This document shows, piece by piece, positions 8,982 to 17,642 of a DNA stretch of 34,589 nucleotides. The notes beneath the pieces were generated by a model. That model had not been told where the DNA came from. It was given only the letters and a program-made list of their open reading frames with translations, and ran no database searches. Source of the stretch: Halanaerobiaceae bacterium (GTDB lineage Bacteria; Bacillota; Halanaerobiia; Halanaerobiales; Halarsenatibacteraceae); NCBI GenBank assembly GCA_003554225.1, contig PWFW01000113.1, forward strand, positions 1 to 34,589. Reading direction: 5' to 3'. The position numbers and the translations under genes were made by a program. Each line of letters opens with the position of its first letter. The first letter of the stretch is position 1.

Positions 8982-10214
8982 TTAAAAGTTCAAAGTCCAG
9001 CCAAAGCCATTAGTTCCCAAGACAACAAACTTTTTATCTGGTTCAATTTCTGCCAACCTTACTGCACTACCCAAACTAGCATACCTATACTTTTCATAAC
9101 TATAATAAACAGGTATCACCGTATCCGCACCAAAGTTAGCATCTACTACTTCCCCAGTTTCCCTATCAACAGTTCCTGCAGGGTCTCCACCTCTATCCAG
9201 ACCGCCTAAAAAGTCCTTCTCTATAAGCCCGTCTGCTGTAGCTGTTTTAGCATCGTCTCCACCAGAAACTGATGCAGTAAATTCCAATTCTCCAGAAATA
9301 CCATTAACTACACCTGCTATTGCAGAAAAAGTATTCTTAGCATCGTCTAAATCCCCACCATCGTCGCCATCTACAAAACTCTCATCAGACAATTCATCCG
9401 CAGCAACAAGAGAATTGTCTTCTTCTGCTTCAGCATAAGAAACCTCTAAAAGTTGCTCTCCGTCTTCATCTTCCAATTCTTCTAAAACCGCTGCCACCAA
9501 TTTTATTTTATTTTCAGATTCATTTAATTCTTTTCCTCCTGAGTCGTGCACAGCAAGATAAAGATATATTTCCTGCTCTTCGTGGTCAACTTCTGCCGAT
9601 AAAGGTCTTTCATCTGAAGTATCTCTATCCACATTCATTTCATAATCATTACCAAATTGCCCATGCTTACGGAACTTAACTACCATCTCATTATCTCTTT
9701 CCCCATCACCCAACTCCACTTCTGCCTGTACAGATTCTTCTACACCAAGTTCTATCCTCAACACCTTACCGTCTAATTCTGCTGACAAATCAGTAGCGTC
9801 AATCTCATTCAATTCCCCAGGCTCTTGATTAGCAAAAACCTCTAACTTAAACCCAAAAGCTCCTTCAGTATCTGCTTCAATTTCTACATATTCCCCTTCT
9901 GTAGCGTCAGGCAGATACTTAATAATTTCAGCACCTTCATCAGTTAAAATAACTGGAGTTGGGTCTGCAGCATCTGTAGTTCCACTAATCAATTGCAATT
10001 TGCCTGGAATAAAACCTTCTGCTAATTTCCCAGAATACGTAGTACTACCCTCACTACCAAAAACTCCTTCATAAGTTACTGCAGGCTGAATCTTTACCGT
10101 ATGATTTACATATGGATACTGCCCTCTAACAGAAGGTTGTAATTCTAAATAATAATCTGCCTGTTCTTTTAAATCTACAGGCACTTGTTCCCAATTAATA
10201 GCCCTAAAAATCAC
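8982..10214 (-). CDS. Putative acidic virion structural protein
   Basis: Gly/Glu/Asp-rich beta-type sequence (FIPGKLQLISGTTD...; KFVVLGTNGFGWTLNF); no enzymatic motif. Confidence 0.45.
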   Translation of the reverse strand: MIFRAINWEQVPVDLKEQADYYLELQPSVRGQYPYVNHTVKIQPAVTYEGVFGSEGSTTYSGKLAEGFIPGKLQLISGTTDAADPTPVILTDEGAEIIKYLPDATEGEYVEIEADTEGAFGFKLEVFANQEPGELNEIDATDLSAELDGKVLRIELGVEESVQAEVELGDGERDNEMVVKFRKHGQFGNDYEMNVDRDTSDERPLSAEVDHEEQEIYLYLAVHDSGGKELNESENKIKLVAAVLEELEDEDGEQLLEVSYAEAEEDNSLVAADELSDESFVDGDDGGDLDDAKNTFSAIAGVVNGISGELEFTASVSGGDDAKTATADGLIEKDFLGGLDRGGDPAGTVDRETGEVVDANFGADTVIPVYYSYEKYRYASLGSAVRLAEIEPDKKFVVLGTNGFGWTLNF

Positions 10215-10386
10215 TTAAAACACCTCCCATAAGTATCTTCCCTAAAATATATAAACCAGTAAGTTTAATACCCTGATTTCTATACCGAAACAGGATAAAA
10301 ATTATAATATTAGGGAGGTAAAACCCCTTATTCTGTTTCTAAATGAAATCAAAACAAGGGGTCAATAATCATTATAGATTCTATAT

Positions 10387-10881
10387 TCATTTATGAAAAT
10401 TATCCACAACAAATTTAAAAGTAAGATAACCTTCTTCTAAATCCCCCATATAATCTCTAATAAAATTACGAGTATTATCTATATGATGAATATAACCCGA
10501 CCTGAGAACTCCTTCTTGATATAACTTAAAACCTTCTACAACATCTAACTTACTGTCGGACTGTTCCTTGGTTTCTCTCCATACTCTAATCTCCACATCC
10601 TTATCTAAAGAAGAAGAAAATTTCCTACCACTCCTAAACACATCTGGGTACTCATCAATATCAATAAAATCCCTTGCTTTAAGATATACATCAGACCTTA
10701 ACCAGATACCATTTATAATCAATCGGACTAACAGGTCTCTCTTACTCTCATTATTAATATAAATAGAAAAATAGGTATCTCTAGGTAGAGAGGCTCTGAA
10801 TAAGGATTCCACAGAACCTCTCTGCCCTTTTACAGACAATTCCTGAGATTTCATCTTACAAGTAACCCCGTCTAAATACAT
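10387..10881 (-). CDS. Hypothetical protein
   Basis: 164 aa ORF in the minus-strand array. Confidence 0.55.
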   Translation of the reverse strand: MYLDGVTCKMKSQELSVKGQRGSVESLFRASLPRDTYFSIYINNESKRDLLVRLIINGIWLRSDVYLKARDFIDIDEYPDVFRSGRKFSSSLDKDVEIRVWRETKEQSDSKLDVVEGFKLYQEGVLRSGYIHHIDNTRNFIRDYMGDLEEGYLTFKFVVDNFHK

Positions 10882-10906
10882 AACACCCCTCCCTTATGAA
10901 AAGGGT

Positions 10907-11545
10907 TCAATCTTCCTCTCCTAACTCCTCAATATCTTCATCTACTTTAACATCTACTACATTTCCCCATTTATTTGTTTCATATTCCATAGGAGGTTCG
11001 GAACCTTTAAAATAGTCCTCTACGTTACGCAGGAACATAGCCTTTTCTTTCCGCATCTTCTTATTCTTCTCTTTCTGTTTAGCAAGTTCCGCTTCTAACC
11101 CTGAAACATATTCTAAAATTGCGTCTACACACCCTTTAAGTGTTTTAATACGATTTAAGCAGTCATCCTTGTTAGTAATCTTAAATTCCTCTTCTTTAAA
11201 TACTGGCTCCTTAAACTTTTCTTCTTTAAATTCAGGTTCTCTAAACTTAGTTCTTTTAAATAACTTATCCTTTTTAGGAGGTTCCTCTACTTGAGGCTCC
11301 TCTACTTCAGGATAAGATTCTTCCTCTGATTTTTCCTCTATAGAACCTGAATCCTCTTCTTCCATCTCTTTCACCCTCCGATAATACCGATTCTGAGTAG
11401 CAGAGTAAGACCTATCTAAAACTTCAGATACCTCTGCTATAGCCTCCTCTTTACCTTTCCCTTCTTCCTGCATCAGCCTATTCACGTGCTCAAAAAGAAA
11501 CCGCAACTCCACATCAGACCAAGACTTCGATTTACCCTTACTCAT
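10907..11545 (-). CDS. Myb/SANT-like DNA-binding protein, RsfA-like N-terminus, coiled-coil C-terminus
   Basis: KSWSDVELRFLFEHVNRLMQEEGKGKEEAIAEVSEVLDRSYSATQNRYYRRVKEM resembles RsfA-type domains; Glu/Lys-rich FKE repeats follow; ATG (MSKGKSKSW) follows GGAG. Confidence 0.55.
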   Translation of the reverse strand: MSKGKSKSWSDVELRFLFEHVNRLMQEEGKGKEEAIAEVSEVLDRSYSATQNRYYRRVKEMEEEDSGSIEEKSEEESYPEVEEPQVEEPPKKDKLFKRTKFREPEFKEEKFKEPVFKEEEFKITNKDDCLNRIKTLKGCVDAILEYVSGLEAELAKQKEKNKKMRKEKAMFLRNVEDYFKGSEPPMEYETNKWGNVVDVKVDEDIEELGEED

Positions 11546-11578
11546 TAATAACAAACTCCTTTCTAATTAATAATTTCA

Positions 11579-11968
11579 CTATTCTAAATGACCTATTACT
11601 TCGTTCATAACATCCTTAAGGACAACCCATTTTAAAGTTTCTATTAAACTATCTTTTATTTCAAAGCGTTCCCCCTTTCTATTAGGAATTCTAAATTCAC
11701 ACTTATAAAAAGCATAACTATCCTCTAAAAAAGAATTTATAATAGACTGCAAATTCCTCAAACTATCAGGGTCGCAAGGAATAGTAACCAAAATTACATC
11801 ATCAGGTTGCTTTTTCTTACCGTAAGAATCTAAATGGCTATAACAAAATAAAGTTTCATCATTACCATTAGCCAAAGCATCAACAAGAGGATTCCAAAAA
11901 TATATTCTTAAATGCTCCAGCACTTCATCCATCACAATATCCACAAGATTTTCTTGGGTTCTCTTCAT
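11579..11968 (-). CDS. Hypothetical protein
   Basis: 129 aa ORF; first gene after promoter copy B. Confidence 0.55.
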   Translation of the reverse strand: MKRTQENLVDIVMDEVLEHLRIYFWNPLVDALANGNDETLFCYSHLDSYGKKKQPDDVILVTIPCDPDSLRNLQSIINSFLEDSYAFYKCEFRIPNRKGERFEIKDSLIETLKWVVLKDVMNEVIGHLE

Positions 11969-12017
11969 ATCACCTTCCCTCCTTCAAAATAATTATTTTT
12001 TGCCCTTATTAGTATTA

Positions 12018-12045
12018 TACGAATTAACGGCTTATTTTTTAACGA
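12018..12045 (-). promoter_or_regulatory. Putative phage promoter, copy B: TCGTTAAAAAATAAGCCGTTAATTCGTA followed by TAATACTAAT
   Basis: TCGTT and TCGTA elements exactly 23 nt apart; TATAAT included; intergenic. Confidence 0.65.
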
Positions 12046-12066
12046 TAATCTAAAAAATAAGCCGTT
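12026..12066. terminator. Perfect 16-bp hairpin overlapping promoter copy B
   Basis: AACGGCTTATTTTTTA - ACGATAATC - TAAAAAATAAGCCGTT, located after the kinase-like gene. Confidence 0.6.
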
Positions 12067-12098
12067 TTCTCTAAAAAAATTTTTATTCTACTTAAATT

Positions 12099-12593
12099 CT
12101 ATGTCTTGGGTACCTTTTTTCCGGTGCTAAAATCAATCAGCCATACCTGCTTTTCCTTCTTATCGTAAAAAATATTTTCATCACTTAAATCAGTAAGCAG
12201 AAACCCAAACTTCTTTATCCTCTTTGCTAATTCCCTGGCAGTACTATGGACTTGATTACGAAGTGTCATTGTTGGCAACTTATCCATCCTTACACCTGGA
12301 GCCTTCGGCATCACTAAATAATTCCGCACCCTATAACAGGGGAGTACCCCTTTAATATTCTGAGATAAATAAGTTTGCCAATAAGCTATAAAATCCAACC
12401 TCTGAATTTTTTTATATTCAGGAAGTTTAGGAATCTTTATAACATAATCTTCATCTTCAAAAACCAGAACTAAAAAATGGGAACCTTTTTCTACTACAAA
12501 ATCTCCTATATCAATTTCTTTTAAATATTCGTACCTATCTGCTCTAAGATTTCCTACATCCACTTTTTTAAAGTTTTCAAGTTTTTTTGCTAT
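12099..12593 (-). CDS. Compact protein-kinase-like protein, candidate AUA start
   Basis: YVIKIPK (VAIK-like), LLTDLSDENIFYD (catalytic D-x4-N) and VWLIDFSTG (DFG-like); GAGGAGGTGAGGAC precedes an in-frame ATA at 12591-12593; the GTG at 12561-12563 has no visible Shine-Dalgarno. Confidence 0.65.
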   Translation of the reverse strand: MAKKLENFKKVDVGNLRADRYEYLKEIDIGDFVVEKGSHFLVLVFEDEDYVIKIPKLPEYKKIQRLDFIAYWQTYLSQNIKGVLPCYRVRNYLVMPKAPGVRMDKLPTMTLRNQVHSTARELAKRIKKFGFLLTDLSDENIFYDKKEKQVWLIDFSTGKKVPKT

Positions 12594-12653
12594 GTCCTCA
12601 CCTCCTCACAAGACATAGAAAGGTTTAGAAAACGAAGGTTAATACGAATAGAC

Positions 12654-14837
12654 CTATGAACATTTAGAATAACCACAGGCTCTGCAAACAACACATCCCT
12701 CTGAAAAATCTACAAATTCTCCACAATCAGGGCAAGCCACCTTAACTTTTTCTTCAGACTCTACTATAGAGGTATCTTCCAACTGACTTTCTATCACCCT
12801 GCCAATAACATCTGGGCAAGAAGTGCCTACTAAATCTTTTTTCCTCAGAAAAGCCGAACATTTTATTCCTCTAAGCTGTCCTATAATTTGTTTAATAGGA
12901 ACTCCAGAACGCATTGCTAAAGAAATTAATCTGCTGGTTGCTTCAGATTGAGAATGACACCCTCCCCCTCTACCGTTTGAGCAGAAAACTTCGCACATAC
13001 CATAATCATCTTTATTAACAGTAATGTATAATTTACCGCACCCTATCAAACTACGGGTAGTAGAACCGTAGGTAGTTTCAGGTCTTACCCTCTTATTCAA
13101 TCTTTCCTCTGCTATTTCCTGAGGACTTTGTTTTTCTTTTTTAGGTTTCTCCAGAACTTGCAAACTTCTACTACCATCTCTATAAACAGTCAAACCCTTG
13201 CACCCTAATTTATAAGCCATAAAATATGCATCTTTAACATCCTCTATAGTAGCCGAATTAGGTAAATTAATAGTTTTACTAACCGCATTATCTGTATACG
13301 CTTGAAAAGAAGCCTGCATCTGGATATGTTCTTTATAATTTATATCGTGAGAAGTAACAAATAAATCTTTAATATCTGATGGAATACCTTCCACTTCATC
13401 TAAATTCTTCTCAGACAATTGAGACCTTATTAATTCCAAGTCACAATCTGCCTCTATTAACTTCTCCTCAAAAATAGGATGAAATTCATCAAAACTGGTA
13501 CCCATAACATTCCTTTTATACGAAACAGAAAATAGAGGTTCTATTCCAGAAGAGCACCCTGCTATAAGACTAATAGAACCCGTAGGAGCTATAGTCGTTA
13601 AAGTAGCGTTCCTTCTCTCATTCTTAAATGTACTCAACTTTAAATTAGGAAAACTATTAAGAACAAAACCAAGGTATTTAGAACATTCATCTGCAGTATC
13701 TTTAATAGTCTTCATAACTGTTCTAGCCAGAGAGAAAGATTCCTCTGAACCATACCTGATACCCAATTTAACAAGAGCATCTGCCCATCCCATAACCCCT
13801 AAACCTATTTTCCTATTCTGTTTAGTCATATGCTCTATTTCTGGTAAGGGATATTTATTTACATCTATAACAGTATCTAAAAATAAAACTGCACTTTTTG
13901 CAACTTCCTTTAACCTTTTAAAATCAAATTCACCTTCCCTGACAAAATTAGAAAGATTTAAAGAACCTAAATTACAAGATTCATAAGGGAATAAAGGTTG
14001 TTCTCCACAAGGATTTGTAGCTTCTATTAACCCTAAACCGGGCAAAGTGTTTTGTTGATTTATAGCATCTATAAACACTACTCCAGGTTCTCCATTTTTA
14101 TGAGCACCTTCTACAATAATATTAAAAATCTCTTTTGCAGAATGATACCCTACTATTTCCCCATTTCTAGGGTTATAAAGGGGATAATCACCACCTTCTT
14201 CCAGGGTACTCATAAACTCCTCTGTAATGCCAACAGATAAATTAAAATTATTTAAAGAATCTTCTTCCTGCTTGGCTAATATAAATTCTTTTATATCAGG
14301 ATGGTCTATCCTGAGGATACCCATATTAGCCCCTCTTCTACGCCCTCCCTGCTTAATAATTTCCGTTGCAGAATCAAAAACTTTCATGAAACTAACAGGT
14401 CCTGAAGCCACACCTCCTGTAGAACTTACACTATCATTAGAAGGTCTTAAACTGGAAAAAGAAAACCCTGTCCCTCCTCCGCTTTTATTTACTAAAGCAG
14501 CATACTTTAAAGAATCAAAAATGCCTTCCATAGAATCTTCTACTGGAAGGACAAAACAAGCAGACAAGTTGCCCAAAGAAGTCCCTGCGTTCATCAAAGT
14601 TGGGGAATTAGGTAAAAAATCCAAATTAATCATCATCTTATAAAACATCTCTTCTACATCATCTTTAAATTCAGAATTGATAGCATTATTATTCTTATCT
14701 ATACCAGAGGCTACAAACTTCGCAACTCTTCTAAACATACCTTCAAAATCCTCTACTAAATCACCTTTACCATCTTTTAAAAGATACCTGGTCTTTAACA
14801 CCTCTTTAGCATTTGGGGATAACTTTTCCTCAATCAC
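12654..14837 (-). CDS. nrdJ: Adenosylcobalamin-dependent (class II) ribonucleoside-diphosphate reductase
   Basis: NSPTLMNAGTSLGNLSACFVLPVEDSMEGIFDSL, KSGGGTGFSFS, NPCGEQPLFPYESCNLGSLNLSNF, TIAPTGSISLIAGCSSGIEPLF, C-terminal Cys-rich tail ending CRACGYSKC. Confidence 0.95.
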   Translation of the reverse strand: MIEEKLSPNAKEVLKTRYLLKDGKGDLVEDFEGMFRRVAKFVASGIDKNNNAINSEFKDDVEEMFYKMMINLDFLPNSPTLMNAGTSLGNLSACFVLPVEDSMEGIFDSLKYAALVNKSGGGTGFSFSSLRPSNDSVSSTGGVASGPVSFMKVFDSATEIIKQGGRRRGANMGILRIDHPDIKEFILAKQEEDSLNNFNLSVGITEEFMSTLEEGGDYPLYNPRNGEIVGYHSAKEIFNIIVEGAHKNGEPGVVFIDAINQQNTLPGLGLIEATNPCGEQPLFPYESCNLGSLNLSNFVREGEFDFKRLKEVAKSAVLFLDTVIDVNKYPLPEIEHMTKQNRKIGLGVMGWADALVKLGIRYGSEESFSLARTVMKTIKDTADECSKYLGFVLNSFPNLKLSTFKNERRNATLTTIAPTGSISLIAGCSSGIEPLFSVSYKRNVMGTSFDEFHPIFEEKLIEADCDLELIRSQLSEKNLDEVEGIPSDIKDLFVTSHDINYKEHIQMQASFQAYTDNAVSKTINLPNSATIEDVKDAYFMAYKLGCKGLTVYRDGSRSLQVLEKPKKEKQSPQEIAEERLNKRVRPETTYGSTTRSLIGCGKLYITVNKDDYGMCEVFCSNGRGGGCHSQSEATSRLISLAMRSGVPIKQIIGQLRGIKCSAFLRKKDLVGTSCPDVIGRVIESQLEDTSIVESEEKVKVACPDCGEFVDFSEGCVVCRACGYSKCS

Positions 14838-14910
14838 AATTATTTATTCCTCCTCTATTAGCACATCTAGAGGCAATCTAAAATCAATTGCCTCCAGTAA
14901 AAATATATAA

Positions 14911-15666
14911 TCAAAATTCCATATCTATTATATTCTCCCCATCACCTAATATACCTAAAGGCCATTTTCCTTGGGCAACTTTATCAATCTGTTTTCTTTT
15001 AAAATATTCATTCAAACTCTTTTGATTTTCTTCATACCACACCATTTGAGAAGCGTGCAACTCCTTTAAACTACAGGCATATAAATCGTGTACAAACAAC
15101 ACCTCCCTTGCAACCCTTTCAGAAAGAAACGCATCATAAAAAGCAGTATGAAGTCTATCCTCATCCAAATCTAACTCTGTGCAATAATACATAGCAAGGT
15201 CAATTAAAGTCCTGCTACCTTTCCTAAACCTATCAAAGTACCTGTCTATAACCATAGGGTCAATAATATTAACATCCTCAATAATTTGCAAACCTGCCCT
15301 GCGAAATTCTAATTGAAGCAATGCCCAATCAAAAGGTGCATTTGCTATTACCAGAGGAAACCCCAATAACCTGCCCGTCCTTAACAAAACCTGCACCTTT
15401 TTCATAACCTCATTGCTGGAAGGATAATCTTTTAAATCCTCTTCAGAAATCCCATGAATTGCCTGAGCCTCTTCCTTAATCTCAAAATCCCCTTCAGGAT
15501 TTATCCTAGTAGAATACGAAGGAGTTAAAACATTCCCTGCCACATCTACCATAAGAAGGGATACTTCTATCATTCTATCTTCCATCATATCCAGCCCTGT
15601 AGTCTCCGCATCAAGGGTCAGGAAAACATCATTCCTCCAAATCATAATTTCCTCCTTACCTATCAA
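14911..15666 (-). CDS. DnaQ-like DEDDh 3'-5' exonuclease
   Basis: FLTLDAETTGLD, QAIHGISEEDL, NAPFDWALL, LHTAFYDAFLSERV. Confidence 0.88.
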   Translation of the reverse strand: MIGKEEIMIWRNDVFLTLDAETTGLDMMEDRMIEVSLLMVDVAGNVLTPSYSTRINPEGDFEIKEEAQAIHGISEEDLKDYPSSNEVMKKVQVLLRTGRLLGFPLVIANAPFDWALLQLEFRRAGLQIIEDVNIIDPMVIDRYFDRFRKGSRTLIDLAMYYCTELDLDEDRLHTAFYDAFLSERVAREVLFVHDLYACSLKELHASQMVWYEENQKSLNEYFKRKQIDKVAQGKWPLGILGDGENIIDMEF

Positions 15667-16667
15667 GAAGATTTTCTCCTAAAAATACCAAACTGCTGTA
15701 AATACAGTTCAATCCTACTTTTAACATCCTCATCAATATCAGATTCATCCAGCACATCATAAATAGTTCTCCCTGATTTATCTCCATCCATTTTCTCTAA
15801 AAGTTCCTCTGCTTGAGCAGAAATTTCAATCAAAAGGTCTGAAGAAGACACCTTCCGATTATATACATCAGAAGTAAACACGTCCTCCGCATTAGCCGTA
15901 GGAATCTCAAAAGACTTAAATTTAACAGGCTTGTCTCCCTGGTCAAACTTAAGTCCCTGCACAACCACCTCCCGACTTAAATTATATCTATGGGAAGTCC
16001 CTCTCATTAAAGAACCTGGTCGAATAACATAACTATTATCAACCTTTACAGGATTAAATGTAATATGGTCGTGCCCCAGAGCATAAAATTTATAACCAAG
16101 TTCTTTAACCTGCTTATCAGAAAGATAGTCATCAGAATAAGAAGACATATTGTAAAACAAATGGGCTACACAAATAGGGATATTAACCCCCTCTAAAACT
16201 TCCTCAGCAGGTTTAACCATCTCTCCATAATGAAACCCTGCAACCCCAAAGGAATGCCCAGATTCTGTTTTAAAATATATCCTACCAAAAGGTTTTAAAA
16301 GCCCTGAATAAAACAAATTCCCCAAAGAGGATTTATCCATAAAATCCAGTCTATTATACAGAACATCATGATTACCTATAATAGAATAAACTTCAATCCC
16401 GTCTTTCTTAAAATATGCCAATAAATCTAAAATACTGTTTACATAAGATATAGGCTGACTAGGTTTATTAAAAATATCCCCTAACAGCACCACTATAGAA
16501 AAGCCCTGCTCCTTACAGATTTTGTGGACCTCTCTCATTTTCTTTAAAGCCGTCTTAGGATATTCATCTATTCTTGACCTGGGAGTTACTGTGCTAAAAT
16601 GAGTATCCCCAACAAACAAAAGCCCTTTTACAGGTTCTTCTAATACATAGCTCTCATTTAAATTCAT
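15663..16667 (-). CDS. sbcD: SbcD/Mre11-like metallophosphoesterase
   Basis: LLFVGDTHFS, VVLLGDIFNKPSQ, YSIIGNHDVLYN, FYALGHDHITFNP; next to SbcC-like pieces. Confidence 0.88.
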   Translation of the reverse strand: MNLNESYVLEEPVKGLLFVGDTHFSTVTPRSRIDEYPKTALKKMREVHKICKEQGFSIVVLLGDIFNKPSQPISYVNSILDLLAYFKKDGIEVYSIIGNHDVLYNRLDFMDKSSLGNLFYSGLLKPFGRIYFKTESGHSFGVAGFHYGEMVKPAEEVLEGVNIPICVAHLFYNMSSYSDDYLSDKQVKELGYKFYALGHDHITFNPVKVDNSYVIRPGSLMRGTSHRYNLSREVVVQGLKFDQGDKPVKFKSFEIPTANAEDVFTSDVYNRKVSSSDLLIEISAQAEELLEKMDGDKSGRTIYDVLDESDIDEDVKSRIELYLQQFGIFRRKSS

Positions 16668-17311
16668 TCTTTTTCCTCCTCCAATTCCCTAACCTTACCT
16701 TCCTCTACAACATAAACTCTATTCCCTAAATCAGTAAATCTAACATCGTGAGCAATAAGGGGTATAATAAACCCTTTCTTTTCTGCAAGTTTATCTATAA
16801 ATTGAGCCAAACCATCTATATACTTGGAAGATAACTGTGTAAAAGATTCATCACAAAACAGGATAGGGGCAAATTTAAAATACCCTATATAATATACCTG
16901 CAATATAAACCCTACTACACTTTTTATACCGCCTCCAATATCGTCTTCAAAACTCAATCTTCTAACTTCATCCCCTACTTCTTCCACCAGGATAAAATCA
17001 GCCACCTTGTTACTTCTTTTATCATCCAGCTCAATATCAAAAGAATAGTTTTTATCATAGAATATAGTTTGCAATCCAAAAGTAACCAGGTCTTTTATAA
17101 CTCTAAGTTGGTCGCTGGAAAGTGCATCAATCATAGCCTTAAGATGCTCCATTGCTGACAGATGCACTTCCCTTTCATCCAATTTATCATTTAACCCTTC
17201 CTGACTTTCCTCTAGATTTTTCTCAAAAGACCTTACCCTTCTTAAAGATGAATCAAGGGAAGAACTTATACGAATAGCCTTATCCTTTAACTCTTCAAAA
17301 TTATCTATCAT
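16664..17311 (-). CDS. sbcC: SbcC/Rad50 C-terminal ATPase piece
   Basis: Signature-like DDIGGGIKSVVGFILQ, Walker B PILFCDESFTQLSSKYIDGLAQFI, LIAHDVRF; N-terminal coiled coil; own RBS. Confidence 0.8.
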   Translation of the reverse strand: MIDNFEELKDKAIRISSSLDSSLRRVRSFEKNLEESQEGLNDKLDEREVHLSAMEHLKAMIDALSSDQLRVIKDLVTFGLQTIFYDKNYSFDIELDDKRSNKVADFILVEEVGDEVRRLSFEDDIGGGIKSVVGFILQVYYIGYFKFAPILFCDESFTQLSSKYIDGLAQFIDKLAEKKGFIIPLIAHDVRFTDLGNRVYVVEEGKVRELEEEKE

Positions 17312-17328
17312 AAAGAACTCCTCCCTAA

Positions 17329-17622
17329 TTAATCTACATCAAAATCATCTGCTATATCATCATCCTGAGTATCATAAGCAGATAACTCTTCTTCAAGACC
17401 TTCTATTTTAGTTTTTAATTCGGATTCCTTTTTCTCCAGATACTCACGGGCATCCTCTAAAGAATTAAAATCATATTTATCCTTCAATTCCTGTAGTTTT
17501 TCTTTTTTAGTCTCTTCCAAAGAATCTATCTTAGTATCAAGCACCAATACCTTTCTTTCTAATTCCCCTTTCTTATCAGTCAACTCCTTAACCTTTTCTA
17601 TTAAATTATCTTTATCAACCAC
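17329..17622 (-). CDS. Small coiled-coil protein, probably part of the split SbcC
   Basis: 97 aa of charged heptad-like sequence ending in an acidic tail; GTG start with AAGGAGGGG; between the two SbcC pieces. Confidence 0.6.
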   Translation of the reverse strand: MVDKDNLIEKVKELTDKKGELERKVLVLDTKIDSLEETKKEKLQELKDKYDFNSLEDAREYLEKKESELKTKIEGLEEELSAYDTQDDDIADDFDVD

Positions 17623-17642
17623 TCTAAACCCCTCCTTCTAAT

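Noticed and set aside
12640-12665. TCGTATTAAC near the NrdJ stop as a fifth copy of the promoter motif
   Set aside because: No TCGTA partner 23 nt upstream or downstream.
17268-17290. TCGTATAAG inside the SbcC C-terminal piece
   Set aside because: Coding, and no second element at 23-nt spacing.
17312-17642. Intron or frameshift explaining the split SbcC
   Set aside because: Each downstream ORF has its own RBS and start, and the gaps are only about 17-20 nt, too short for an intron.
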